In this document: positions 15,552 to 24,315 of the stretch, piece by piece
How positions within the stretch are numbered: the first letter of the stretch is position 1
How the letters are laid out: each line of letters starts with the position of its first letter
NCBI RefSeq assembly: GCF_024648825.1
Contig: NZ_JANBBE010000001.1
Span: 248,001 to 312,000 of the forward strand
Direction of reading: 5' to 3'
Length of the DNA stretch: 64,000 nt
Source of the DNA: Lentzea californiensis
Lineage (GTDB): Bacteria > Actinomycetota > Actinomycetes > Mycobacteriales > Pseudonocardiaceae
Notes under the pieces: generated by a model
What the model saw: only the letters and a program-made list of their open reading frames with translations
Database searches by the model: none
What the model was told of the DNA's origin: nothing
Translations under genes and position numbers: made by a program

Positions 15552-16879
15552 CGACGTCCGGCACCTCGGACGGCCGTTTGATCGCCGACCGCTACCGCTT
15601 CCTCGACCGCATCGGCTCCGGCGCGATGGGCATCGTCTGGCGCGCCCACGACGAACGCCTCGGCCGTGAGGTCGCGATCAAGCAGCTGCTGCTCGCGCCC
15701 GGTCTCGACGAGACCGAGCAGGACGAGGCCATCCAGCGCGCCATGCGCGAGGGCCGGATCGCCGCCAAGCTGCACCACCCGAACGCCATCGCCGTGTACG
15801 ACGTCGTCGAGGAAGACGGCGTCCCGTGCCTGGTCATGGAGTACCTGCCGTCCTACAGCCTGGCCGACGCGCTCGCCGAGGGCGGGCCGATGGACCCGGT
15901 CGAGGTCGCCAGCATCGGCGCCCAGTGCGCGGCGGCGCTGGCCGCGGCCCACGCCGCGGGGATCGTGCACCGCGACGTGAAGCCGGGCAACGTGCTGATC
16001 GCCGACAACGGCGTCGTCAAGATCACCGACTTCGGCATCTCGCGCGCGTCCGACGACATCACGGTCACCAAGACCGGCCTGATCGCCGGCACGCCCGCGT
16101 ACCTCGCGCCGGAGATCGCGCGGGGCCAGGACCCGACGCCGGCCTCGGACGTCTACTCGCTCGGTTCGACGCTGTTCGCCGCGATGGAGGGCGAGCCGCC
16201 CTACGGAGTGAGCGACAACACTCTCGGTGTGCTGCACGCCGACGCGGCCGGGCGGATCAACCCGCCGACCGTCGACCACCCGCTGTCCGACACGCTGCTG
16301 TACCTCCTGAATTTCGAGCCGGACGACCGGCCCACCATGACGCAGGCGCGCGAGGTGCTCAACGCGGTCGCGCACGGCCGTTCACCGTCGTTCAGCGGCC
16401 TGGCGGTGACTGAGGGGCCCGACCCGACGACGATCGTGGAGCCCGACCGGACCCGAGTGGTCCGGCCGGTGGCTCGGACCGCGCCACCGCGGACCGCTCC
16501 GCCGATGGCTCCTGTCAGGAACCAGGAGAACAACAAGCCTCTGGTGATCGCCGCCGTCGTGCTGGCGTTGCTGCTGGTCATCGGCGGTTTGATGGTGGCG
16601 CTCGGGGTGTTCAACAAGCAGCAGCAGACCCCGTCAGCGCCGCCGTCGAGCTCGTCGCAGACGGTGGAACCGACGAGTTCGTTGCCCGAGGTGACCACAA
16701 CCACGCCTGAGGCAACGACAACACAGCAAACGACGTCTAGCACTACGACGACCACCACCACGACCACGACGACGACCACTACGACTACGACGACCACCAC
16801 GACGACTGCTCCGAAGCCGTCGTCCTCGGTTCCCGTCGTGACAACCACGACAGTGCCGCCGCCGCCTCCTGCGGGCTAA
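15548..16879 (+). CDS. Pkn-type serine/threonine protein kinase, membrane-anchored, Thr-rich tail
   Basis: The 443-residue Hanks-type kinase has its catalytic domain at about residues 10-275. Key motifs are the Gly loop IGSGAMGIVW, VAIKQLL (catalytic Lys), the catalytic loop HRDVKPGNVL, DFGISR, and activation loop Thr residues in TVTKTGLIAGTPAYLAPE. A single membrane helix (LVIAAVVLALLLVIGGLMVAL) follows near residue 330. The outer part is short and consists of Ser/Thr/Pro with a run of more than 20 Thr, then a Pro-rich end, with no folded sensor domain. GAGGTG precedes the GTG start. It forms a tandem pair with the next kinase. Confidence 0.92.
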   Translation: MTTSGTSDGRLIADRYRFLDRIGSGAMGIVWRAHDERLGREVAIKQLLLAPGLDETEQDEAIQRAMREGRIAAKLHHPNAIAVYDVVEEDGVPCLVMEYLPSYSLADALAEGGPMDPVEVASIGAQCAAALAAAHAAGIVHRDVKPGNVLIADNGVVKITDFGISRASDDITVTKTGLIAGTPAYLAPEIARGQDPTPASDVYSLGSTLFAAMEGEPPYGVSDNTLGVLHADAAGRINPPTVDHPLSDTLLYLLNFEPDDRPTMTQAREVLNAVAHGRSPSFSGLAVTEGPDPTTIVEPDRTRVVRPVARTAPPRTAPPMAPVRNQENNKPLVIAAVVLALLLVIGGLMVALGVFNKQQQTPSAPPSSSSQTVEPTSSLPEVTTTTPEATTTQQTTSSTTTTTTTTTTTTTTTTTTTTTTAPKPSSSVPVVTTTTVPPPPPAG

Positions 16880-16999
16880 GCGTCGTTACACCGTAGAAAT
16901 CTCGTAAGGTGGGTACGCACACCTGATGGGGTGATCTGAACCCGAAGGTGTGATCAGCCGTTGAACAGAGAGCAAGTGACCGCACAGCGGGGAGCAACT

Positions 17000-18637
17000 G
17001 TGACCGACGATGGCCGATTGGTCGCTGGTCGCTACCGATTGAGCCAGCGGATCGGCAGCGGCGCCATGGGCGTCGTCTGGACGGCACATGACGAACGCCT
17101 GCACCGCACAGTCGCGGTCAAGCAACTCCTCCTGCAGCCCGGACTAGCCGAAGCTGACACGGACGAGGCCAAGAGACGTGCCATGCGCGAGGGCCGTATC
17201 GCCGCGCGCCTGCAACACCCCCACGCGGTCGCCGTCTACGACGTGGCCGAGGACGACAGCCAGCCGTGGCTGATCATGGAGTACCTGCCGTCGAAGAGCC
17301 TGTCCGCGGTGCTCTCCGAACGCGGCACGCTCCCTCCGCGGGACGTGGCGTCGATCGGCATGCAGGTCGCGTCCGCGCTGGCCGCCGCGCACAACGCGGG
17401 CATCGTGCACCGCGACATCAAGCCCGGCAACATCCTGCTCGGCGACGACGGCACCGTGAAGATCACCGACTTCGGCATCTCCCGCGCGACAGGTGACGTC
17501 ACGGTCACCGCGACGGGCATGCTCGCGGGCACCCCCGCCTACCTCGCACCCGAGGTGGCCAAGGGCTACGACCCGGGCTCGCCGTCCGACGTGTTCTCCC
17601 TGGGCTCGACGCTCTACGCCGCGATCGAGGGCGAACCGCCGTTCGGTCTGAGCGAGAACACCATCGCGCTGCTGCACAAGGTCGCGTCCGGCAAGGTCAA
17701 CCCGCCGCGCAACGCCGGCCCGCTGACCGCGCTGCTGATGCGCCTGCTGCGCGCGGAGCCGGAAGACCGCCCGACCATGGCCGAGGCCCGCGACGCGCTC
17801 GCCGCCGTCGCGAACGGCCAGGCCGCTCCTGCCTTCACCCCTGCCGTGGTCGCGCCGACCCACCCGCCGTCGTGGCGCGGTGCGCCGGTGCAGCAACCGC
17901 AGCAGCAGGCCGCCACGCGGGCCCTCACGCCGCCGCACGGGCACCAGCAGGCCCCGCCGTCGCCCAACGCGACGCGGGTGGACATGCACACGCCGCCGGC
18001 GCGCACGGTGTCCGCGCAGCAGCCCCCGTCGAACCACCGCCCGGCCGCGGCGCCGCAGTACTCGCAGCGTCCGAGGGCGGCAGCTGCCTCGTCGTCGTCG
18101 AAGAGCAAGAAGTCGACGATCTACACGGCGCTCGCCATCGTGGCGGCGGCGGTGATCGGCATCATGTTCGCGAGCATGATCTCCAACGGTGGCGACAACG
18201 GCACCAACAACAACGCGGGCGCGAACACCTCGACGCAGCAGACTCAGGGCAACAACCCGACCAAGCAGTCGACGCCGCCGAAGTCGGCGGGCAAAGCCGG
18301 TCAGTGGACCAGCTCCCCCCAGCCCGACGACATGAAGGCGTTCCTCCAGGAGTACTTCGACACCGCGCCCAAGTCCCCGGAAGAAGCCTGGAAGCTCGGC
18401 AACGGCAACTTCCAGGGCAGCTTCTCCGGCGGCTACAGCGGTTTCCAGACCTTCTGGTCGGGCATCAAGGACGCCAAGATCGTCAATGCCACCGAAAAAG
18501 AAGGCTTCTACTGGGAAGTCGACGTCGAGTACACGAAGAAGAACGGCGGGACGACCTCCGAACGCCGGGGCATCTCCTTCGAGTGGAAGAGCCCGAACTT
18601 CCTCCTGCACAGCGACAAGTCGCTCGGCTCCTACTGA
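17000..18637 (+). CDS. Pkn-type serine/threonine protein kinase with extracytoplasmic domain
   Basis: The GTG at 17000 is preferred (GGGGAG six bases upstream) over an open TTG at 16961. It gives 545 residues. The kinase domain (IGSGAMGVVW, VAVKQLL, HRDIKPGNIL, DFGISR, TVTATGMLAGTPAYLAPE) is intact. A Pro/Gln-rich juxtamembrane region is followed by one membrane helix (TIYTALAIVAAAVIGIMF). The roughly 110-residue outer domain begins DMKAFLQEYFDTAPKSPEEAW and contains many aromatic residues (GGYSGFQTFWSGI). That domain resembles those of the upstream membrane proteins and of the third kinase. The ligand is unknown. Confidence 0.92.
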   Translation: MTDDGRLVAGRYRLSQRIGSGAMGVVWTAHDERLHRTVAVKQLLLQPGLAEADTDEAKRRAMREGRIAARLQHPHAVAVYDVAEDDSQPWLIMEYLPSKSLSAVLSERGTLPPRDVASIGMQVASALAAAHNAGIVHRDIKPGNILLGDDGTVKITDFGISRATGDVTVTATGMLAGTPAYLAPEVAKGYDPGSPSDVFSLGSTLYAAIEGEPPFGLSENTIALLHKVASGKVNPPRNAGPLTALLMRLLRAEPEDRPTMAEARDALAAVANGQAAPAFTPAVVAPTHPPSWRGAPVQQPQQQAATRALTPPHGHQQAPPSPNATRVDMHTPPARTVSAQQPPSNHRPAAAPQYSQRPRAAAASSSSKSKKSTIYTALAIVAAAVIGIMFASMISNGGDNGTNNNAGANTSTQQTQGNNPTKQSTPPKSAGKAGQWTSSPQPDDMKAFLQEYFDTAPKSPEEAWKLGNGNFQGSFSGGYSGFQTFWSGIKDAKIVNATEKEGFYWEVDVEYTKKNGGTTSERRGISFEWKSPNFLLHSDKSLGSY

Positions 18638-18652
18638 TCGCGACAGCCCTGG

Positions 18653-19555
18653 TCAGGAGGCCCTTGCGGCCTTCTCCAGGGCTTCGGCGAGAGTCAGCAC
18701 GGCGGGGTTCGACGCGGCGTCCTCGCGGTACACGACGTAAATGTGCCGGACGGGTTCGGGATTGCGCACCTTGCGCACGACAACGCCGGGATGTGCGTAT
18801 CCCAGTCCGAGCCTGGGAATGATCGTGACACCCAGCCCGGCCGCCACGAATCCCTGCGCGGTCGCGTAGTCGTCGCTCTCCACGGCCACCTTCGGCGAGA
18901 AACCGGCACCCGCGCAGGCGTTCTGCACGAAGTTCGCGCACAGACCGCTGGAGCCGCACTCCGCGTCGATCCACGGCTCGTCGGCCAGGTCACCGAGGTC
19001 GATCACGCGTTTGCGGGCCAGGGCGTGGCCTCGCGGGAGCACGGCGTACAACGGGTCGGCGAGCAGGTGCCGCGCGACCATGCCCTCCGGGGCGGGCGCG
19101 TCGGGTTCGAGGACGGTGATCGCCACGTCCGCACGGCCTGCCGCCAGCTCCACGAAGGGGTCGGCCGGCTCGGTGAGCTTCAGGTCGAGCTCCACTCCCG
19201 ACCGCTCGGCCCGGAACGCCGCCACCGCGGGTGGCACGAGCGCCGCTCCGGCCGTGGCGAAGTAGCGGACGCGCAGGACGCCGGCGCAGCCGTTGCGCAA
19301 CGCCGTGAGTGCGCTCTCGGCCTCGGCCAGCTGTTCGGCGAGGCGGCCGGCGTGCTCGGTGAGCAGGCGACCCGCCGCGGTCGGCCGGATGCCCCTGCCG
19401 ACGCGTTCCAGCAACGGCATGCCCGCCTGCTTCTCCAGGCCGGCGACCTGCTGTGAGATGGCGGACGGGGTGTAGCCGAGGTTCGTCGCCGCCGCGGTGA
19501 TGGAACCCGTGCTCACGACGGCCCTGAGCACCTGCATTCGTCGCACGTCCAGCAT
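18653..19555 (-). CDS. LysR-family transcriptional regulator
   Basis: The 300-residue protein has an N-terminal winged helix-turn-helix (MQVLRAVVSTGSITAAATNLGYTPSAISQQV split across residues 7-37) and a C-terminal periplasmic-binding-like effector domain (from about residue 90). It is divergent from an EamA-type exporter gene 81 bp away, the classic arrangement in which a LysR regulator controls the neighbour. It converges with the second kinase gene, 15 bp apart. The effector cannot be predicted. Confidence 0.92.
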   Translation of the reverse strand: MLDVRRMQVLRAVVSTGSITAAATNLGYTPSAISQQVAGLEKQAGMPLLERVGRGIRPTAAGRLLTEHAGRLAEQLAEAESALTALRNGCAGVLRVRYFATAGAALVPPAVAAFRAERSGVELDLKLTEPADPFVELAAGRADVAITVLEPDAPAPEGMVARHLLADPLYAVLPRGHALARKRVIDLGDLADEPWIDAECGSSGLCANFVQNACAGAGFSPKVAVESDDYATAQGFVAAGLGVTIIPRLGLGYAHPGVVVRKVRNPEPVRHIYVVYREDAASNPAVLTLAEALEKAARAS

Positions 19556-19589
19556 GGCCCGACCTTACAGCGGTGCTTAAAGGTTGCCC

Positions 19590-19605
19590 ACAACTATTAA
19601 ATTGT
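19590..19605. promoter_or_regulatory. Candidate LysR operator in the lysR-eamA divergent region
   Basis: The AT-rich dyad ACAACTATTAAATTGT stands out in an otherwise GC-rich 81-bp spacer. Its outer arms ACAA and TTGT match, and the length fits a T-N11-A type LysR box. The assignment rests on position and composition only. Confidence 0.4.
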
Positions 19606-19636
19606 TTTCACGTGTTGGCAGGCGCATGGTTGATGC

Positions 19637-20563
19637 GTGAACCAACGCGGAACGTTGATCAGGATGGGCGTGCTCGCCCTGCTGTGGGGATCCAGCTTCC
19701 TGTGGATGAAGCTCGCGCTCGGCAGTCTCGCGCCCCTGCAGATCTCGCTCGTGCGGACGTTCTTCGGGGCGGTCGTGCTGTTCGTCGTGCTGGCGCTGGC
19801 GAAGATGAGCCTGCCGCGGGACCGGAAGATCTGGGGGCACATGCTCTTCGTGGCCCTGTTCGGCAGCGCCGTCCCGTTCACGCTGTTCGCGTTCGGCGGC
19901 CAGACCGTCGACTCGGGTGTCTCCGGAGTGCTCAACTCCACGACGCCGCTGTTCGCGCTGGCCATCGGCCTCGCGCTCGGCTCGGAGAAGATCAGCAACT
20001 TCGTCCGCCTGCTCGGCCTCGCGCTCGGCTTCGCGGGCGTGCTGGTGATCTTCGCGCCGTGGCAGTCGGCCAACAGCATCGCGAGCTGGGGTGCGGTGCT
20101 GTGCCTCATCGGCGCCGCGAGCTACGCCATCGGCTACTCCTACGCCGGCCGCTACCTGGTCAACACGGGCGCGACCTCGACGCAGCTCGCCGCCATGCAG
20201 CTGACCACCGCGATGGGGATGCTGCTGCTGGCGACGCCGTTCGGCGGCCTGGAGCCGCTGCACCTGCACTGGGTCGGCATCGTCGCCGTCATGATCCTCG
20301 GCGTCTTCGGCACCGGCGTGGCATTCATCCTCAACTACCGCGTCATCGCCGATGAGGGCGCCACGACGGCGACTACCGTCGGTTACCTTCTGCCGGTGGT
20401 GTCGGTACTCCTTGGAGCGATCTTCCTCGGGGAGCAACTCAACGCGAGGATCGTGATCGGCATGCTGGTGGTGCTGGTGGGCATCGCGCTGACCCGGAGG
20501 AGGCCCGTCCCGGCAGGTCAGACCGTCTCACCAAACGAGACACGCGACCTGGTCAAACGCTGA
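19637..20563 (+). CDS. EamA/DMT-family transporter
   Basis: The 308-residue product has ten predicted membrane helices in two repeated five-helix halves, as in the drug/metabolite transporter superfamily. The first half opens GVLALLWGSSFLWMKLALG and the second GAVLCLIGAASYAIGYSYAG. Both carry the EamA pattern of a Trp-Gly-Ser or similar start. Family members export amino acids, nucleosides or drugs. The substrate is probably linked to the effector of the divergent LysR regulator. The start is GTG (NQRGTLIRMG). Confidence 0.9.
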   Translation: MNQRGTLIRMGVLALLWGSSFLWMKLALGSLAPLQISLVRTFFGAVVLFVVLALAKMSLPRDRKIWGHMLFVALFGSAVPFTLFAFGGQTVDSGVSGVLNSTTPLFALAIGLALGSEKISNFVRLLGLALGFAGVLVIFAPWQSANSIASWGAVLCLIGAASYAIGYSYAGRYLVNTGATSTQLAAMQLTTAMGMLLLATPFGGLEPLHLHWVGIVAVMILGVFGTGVAFILNYRVIADEGATTATTVGYLLPVVSVLLGAIFLGEQLNARIVIGMLVVLVGIALTRRRPVPAGQTVSPNETRDLVKR

Positions 20564-20587
20564 GGGGTGAGACGCACGTCTCCCCCG
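20564..20587 (+). terminator. Hairpin after the EamA gene
   Basis: GGGG plus GAGACG (20564-20574, with bulged T at 20568) pairs with CGTCTC plus CCCC (20577-20586) directly past the eamA stop. Confidence 0.5.
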
Positions 20588-20683
20588 TTAGGATGGTTCC
20601 GAGACGAATCGCGTCCTTATCAGGCTGCTCGGCCGTCTCCTCTTGTGAGCGGACACGGAAACCAGCCCGGAAAGGACATCGAC

Positions 20684-21103
20684 ATGAACAACGACAACCT
20701 GAAGGTCACCACCCGGACGACTTTTCAGCTACTGGCACCCGGCGCGCCCCCCGCGCCGGTCGAGGCCGAGCTCGTCTACGACCCGGAAGACCCCTACGCG
20801 GTCGCCGTCGTCTTCTTCACGGGCTCCGGCCGCGTCGAGTGGATGTTCGCCCGCGACCTGCTGGCCGACGGCCTGCTGACGCCGTCCGGTGAGGGCGACA
20901 TCCTGGTCCGTCCCGCCTCCGACGACCCGGAGCGCGTCCTGGTCGAGCTGAACGCGCCGACCGGGTTCGCCATCCTCAGCGCCGTCGCCGAGGACGTGGC
21001 GGAGTTCCTGGACAGCTCCTACGACGTCGTCCAGCCGGGCGAGGAGGACCTGTGGATCGACTTCGACCGCGAGCTGCAGAAGCTCGTCTCGACGATCGAC
21101 TAG
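20684..21103 (+). CDS. SsgA-family cell-division/sporulation regulator
   Basis: The 139-residue protein matches the SsgA-like (SALP) family. The conserved core is YDPEDPYAVAVVFFTGSGRVEWMFARDLLADGL, seen at residues about 30-62, followed by GEGDILVRP and the acidic C-terminal helix DLWIDFDRELQKLV. SALPs recruit FtsZ or guide peptidoglycan synthesis and septum placement in mycelial actinomycetes. It could be the SsgB-type founder member, but the sequence alone does not settle which. GGAAAGGA sits nine bases before the ATG at 20684. An upstream in-frame start at 20567 lacks a ribosome site. Confidence 0.85.
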   Translation: MNNDNLKVTTRTTFQLLAPGAPPAPVEAELVYDPEDPYAVAVVFFTGSGRVEWMFARDLLADGLLTPSGEGDILVRPASDDPERVLVELNAPTGFAILSAVAEDVAEFLDSSYDVVQPGEEDLWIDFDRELQKLVSTID

Positions 21104-21219
21104 TCCCCCTGGGTGATGGTCCGGGGTGGTCGTACGGGCGCGGGACGAGGTGCCGGCGACGCGGGGCAGCGTGGCCGACCAGCTCGTCACCGGAGACCAA
21201 CCGGGACCAGCGGTGATGC

Positions 21220-21659
21220 GACGTCGTGGGCAGCGGCGGCGAGATCACGACGGGCTGTCCGGTCGCCTTGGGATGCGCACCGGCGTAGTCGATCCACACC
21301 AGGTGCTCCTCCACGTCGAGCAGGTACCAGACACGGTCCCCACCGGTGACTTCGATATACCGGCGCGGCATGACACCGCCTGCGCCCCGCACGAAAGGCT
21401 GCCCTTGAGCTGCTCGTGACGAGTGGTCCGCACAGCGGGTCCTGGGTCCGTGCTCACGCGGTGAAGGCTCCCGGAGCGAGAACGTCACCGAAGTCCTCGC
21501 CGTCATTCTGGTGAGGATCGCGACCAGTCGCGGATCAGCGTGAACCTCGGCGGTGCGCCGCCATTGACCGTTCAGCCGCGACACGGGCGCCGGAGCGCCC
21601 AGGGAGTTCGCGGCTTCGAGCGTTTCGACGACAAACGCCTGCATGTCCTCGCGCGGCAC
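21220..21659 (-). pseudogene. Possible decayed toxin-antitoxin remnant
   Basis: The region 21104-21780 has no clear gene. One minus-strand frame contains two protein-like islands. MQAFVVETLEAANSLGAPAP with WRRTAEVHADPRLVA resembles an antitoxin tail. MPRRYIEVTGGDRVWYLLD with HLVWIDYAGAHPKATG resembles the end of a RelE-like toxin. The stretch between them and the downstream part are Arg/Pro/Ser-rich and not protein-like, and the frame runs into the ssgA-like gene. The resemblance is from memory of such families; the remainder of the interval holds only the promoter of the next kinase. Confidence 0.3.
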
Positions 21660-21780
21660 AAATCGGCCCCACGGAACTAACGTGCCGCCAGCGGCTGCAG
21701 AAGCAGCCCGGCGCGATTTGCACCACCTGGCTACGGGGGAACGCCGGATGCACGTCTGCGCGATTGATTAGTCTCAGGGT

Positions 21781-23085
21781 GTGACAACCATCGGGGGCCG
21801 CTACACGCTGCTCGAGCGCATCGGCAGCGGTGCGATGGGGGTGGTCTGGCGGGCACGGGACGAGGTGCTGGCCCGCGAGGTGGCGGTCAAGGAGCTCATC
21901 ACCGGTGATCACCAGCGGGCGATGCGGGAGGCGCGCAACGCCGCCCGGCTGCACCACCAGCACGCGATCGCGGTGTTCGACGTCGTGGGCAGCGACGACG
22001 AAGAGCCGTGGATCGTCATGGAGTACCTGCCGTCGCTCAGCCTCTCGGCGCTGATCGCCGAGCGCGGGCCGCTCGAGCCGGCCCAGGCCGCGAGCATCGG
22101 CGCCAAGGTCGCCTCGGCGCTGGCCGCCGCTCACGCCGCCGGACTGGTCCACCGCGACGTCAAGCCCGGCAACGTCCTGATCGGCCACGACGACACGGTC
22201 AAGCTCACCGACTTCGGCATCTCCAAGGCGACCGGCGACGGCACGATGACCGACACCGGCATGATCTCGGGCACCCCCGCCTTCCTCGCACCCGAGGTGG
22301 CGCGCGGCGAGCAGCCCGACGAGGCGTCCGACGTGTTCTCCCTCGGCGCCATGATCTACACGGCCATCGAGGGCGAGTCGGTGTTCGGGCCGAGCGACAA
22401 CAGCTTCGGCCTCATCTACCGCGCCGCCAGCGGGCAGCTCCGCGATCCCAAGAACGCCGGTGAGCTCACCCCGTCACTCATGCGGCTGCTCTCCCAGGAC
22501 CCGAAGGACCGGCCCACGGCGCAGGAGGCCGCGGATCTGCTGGCCGCCGAGCCGCAGCCGTCGCAGCCGCTGGAGATCCCGAAGCAGCCGCAGAAGAGCG
22601 GGCGCAGGGCGCCGAACAGGCGGATCCTGGTGATCCTGGCCGTCATCGCGGTGCTGGCGATCGGTGGTGGCGCGGCCGCCGCGTACTGGAACGGCACCCA
22701 GGGCGGGGGCACCACCCCGGTCCACCAGTCGGACTTCCAGCCGCAACGGCAGCAACAACCCCGCTACTTCACCGCGAACGAGGCGGCCGGGTTCGTGCTG
22801 GACCACTACGGCCAGCTCCCCGCTCACCCCGACGTGGCGTGGCGCAACCTCTACGAACGGGCGACCGAGCCGCAGGAGAAGTACGTGGCGCGGTGGAAGG
22901 GCTACTCCTCCGTCAGGTGCACCCTGTCCAGCGTGCCCGTCCGATCGCACGGCCCGAACTGGGTGGTGACCTTCGACCTGGCACTGCAGACCGACCAGGG
23001 CGAGCAGAAGAACGGCGTCTACGAGGCCGAGGTCGCCGCCGTCAACAACGAGATGCGGATCACCAGCACCACGCAGATCAGCTGA
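21781..23085 (+). CDS. Pkn-type serine/threonine protein kinase with extracytoplasmic domain
   Basis: The 434-residue product has the kinase domain first (IGSGAMGVVW, VAVKELI, HRDVKPGNVL, DFGISK, TDTGMISGTPAFLAPE). A membrane helix (ILVILAVIAVLAIGGGAAAAYW) lies near residue 285. The outer domain has about 100 residues (EAAGFVLDHYGQLPAHPDVAWRNLY split over about 345-370), with the same helix-then-strands layout as in the upstream kinase. The GTG start lies seven bases after a TAGTCT hexamer (21769-21774), so the message may be leaderless. It is a third kinase paralogue, separated from the other two by the lysR/eamA/ssgA-like genes. Confidence 0.9.
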   Translation: MTTIGGRYTLLERIGSGAMGVVWRARDEVLAREVAVKELITGDHQRAMREARNAARLHHQHAIAVFDVVGSDDEEPWIVMEYLPSLSLSALIAERGPLEPAQAASIGAKVASALAAAHAAGLVHRDVKPGNVLIGHDDTVKLTDFGISKATGDGTMTDTGMISGTPAFLAPEVARGEQPDEASDVFSLGAMIYTAIEGESVFGPSDNSFGLIYRAASGQLRDPKNAGELTPSLMRLLSQDPKDRPTAQEAADLLAAEPQPSQPLEIPKQPQKSGRRAPNRRILVILAVIAVLAIGGGAAAAYWNGTQGGGTTPVHQSDFQPQRQQQPRYFTANEAAGFVLDHYGQLPAHPDVAWRNLYERATEPQEKYVARWKGYSSVRCTLSSVPVRSHGPNWVVTFDLALQTDQGEQKNGVYEAEVAAVNNEMRITSTTQIS

Positions 23086-23659
23086 GCAGCCAGAAGCTCC
23101 CGCCGCCGACGACCACGCCCATCACGGACCCGGCCGTCACCTGTGCCGTCGTGTGGTCGCCGAGCTCGACGCGCGACCACGCCACGAACGCCGCGGGCAG
23201 CGCCAGAAGCAGCCACCACGGGCCGTAGACGACCGCCAGCGTCACGACGGCGGCCCAGGCCACGGCGGCGTGCAGCGAGATCTTCCACTTCGCCCCGAAC
23301 GTGATCGCCATGCTGACGATCAGCGAGGCGAACATGCTGCCCGCCAGCGCGAGCATGTTCCGCGGCGCGTCGCCCAGCAACATGATCACCGTGCCGGCCG
23401 CCAGCGACGCTCCCGCCGTGACCAGCGGGACGAGCCTGCCCTCGCGGTTCGTGACGTGGTGGCCTTCCCACTGGCCTTTGCGTGCGCCGCGCACGATGAC
23501 GGCCATCGGGATGACGGACGCCGTCAACGCGACCACGAACCCCCACAGCAGCGTCTTCCACAAGCTTTCCGTGGCCGCCGCGACGCCGAACGGCAGCAAG
23601 ATCACCCAGACCCACGGCGCCAGCACCTCGGTGGCACCGCGGGCGACCTTCTTGATCAA
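23078..23659 (-). CDS. PAP2-like integral membrane protein with altered active-site motifs
   Basis: The 193-residue protein has about six membrane segments. Its C-terminal half resembles type 2 phosphatidic acid phosphatases. KISLHAAVAWAAV sits where the family has the SGH motif, and SRVELGDHTTAQVTAG sits where the family has SRxxxxxHxxxD. The last motif keeps the Arg and His but has Gln for the Asp, and the middle motif has Leu for Gly, so activity is doubtful. It converges with the third kinase gene (8-bp overlap of ends) and lies 5 bp downstream of the response-regulator gene. Confidence 0.65.
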   Translation of the reverse strand: MIKKVARGATEVLAPWVWVILLPFGVAAATESLWKTLLWGFVVALTASVIPMAVIVRGARKGQWEGHHVTNREGRLVPLVTAGASLAAGTVIMLLGDAPRNMLALAGSMFASLIVSMAITFGAKWKISLHAAVAWAAVVTLAVVYGPWWLLLALPAAFVAWSRVELGDHTTAQVTAGSVMGVVVGGGSFWLLS

Positions 23660-23664
23660 ATCCG

Positions 23665-24315
23665 TCAGACCAATCTGCGATCGGTGGCCCAGCGGGAGAG
23701 CTCGTACCGGTTGGACAGCTGCGTCTTCCGCAGGACGCTCGACACGTGCGTCTCCACCGTCTTCACGCTGATGAACAGCTCCGACGCGATCTCCTTGTAG
23801 GCGTAGCCACGCGCGAGGAGCCGCAGGACGTCACGTTCGCGCGGCGTCAGCAGGTCGAGCTCGGGGTCGCTGATCGGCGCGGCACCCGGCCGGTCGGCGA
23901 ACGCGTCCAGCACGAACCCGGCCAGGCGCGGCGAGAACACCGCGTCGCCCTCCGAGACCCGCACGACGGCCCTGACCAGCTCCTGGCTGGAGATCGTCTT
24001 CGTCACGTACCCGCGCGCGCCGGCGCGGATGACGTTGATGACGTCCTCGGCCGCGTCGGAGACCGACAGGGCGAGGAACGTGACCTCGGGGATCTTGGTC
24101 CTGATCTGCCGCAGCACCTCGGCGCCGCCACCGTCGGGCATGTGCACGTCCAGCAGCACGACGTCCGGCTTGTGGTGAGCGATGCCCGCCACCGCCTCGC
24201 CGACGCTGCCCGCCTCGCCGACCACGTCCACCTCGTCGGTGATCGTGTCGAGCTCCGCCTTGACCCCCGCGCGGAACAACGCGTGGTCGTCCACCAGGAA
24301 CACCCTGACGCTCAT
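23665..24315 (-). CDS. NarL/LuxR-family response regulator
   Basis: The 216-residue protein has a receiver domain with an acidic pair in VFLVDDHALFRAGV. The phosphoacceptor Asp is in VVLLDVHMPDGGG, with the Ser and Lys switch residues after it (ALSVSD, YVTKT). A C-terminal LuxR helix-turn-helix follows (LTPRERDVLRLLARGYAYKEIA, then SVKTVETHVSSVLRK). Its ATG overlaps the stop of the upstream sensor kinase gene in an ATGA, so the two are coupled and form a two-component pair. Confidence 0.94.
   Translation of the reverse strand: MSVRVFLVDDHALFRAGVKAELDTITDEVDVVGEAGSVGEAVAGIAHHKPDVVLLDVHMPDGGGAEVLRQIRTKIPEVTFLALSVSDAAEDVINVIRAGARGYVTKTISSQELVRAVVRVSEGDAVFSPRLAGFVLDAFADRPGAAPISDPELDLLTPRERDVLRLLARGYAYKEIASELFISVKTVETHVSSVLRKTQLSNRYELSRWATDRRLV

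Noticed and set aside
20521..20563. A further copy of the DETSRL palindrome at the end of the EamA gene (NETRDLVKR)
   Set aside because: The DNA shows CGTCTC and GAGAC but no extended dyad of the family length; the resemblance is probably chance.
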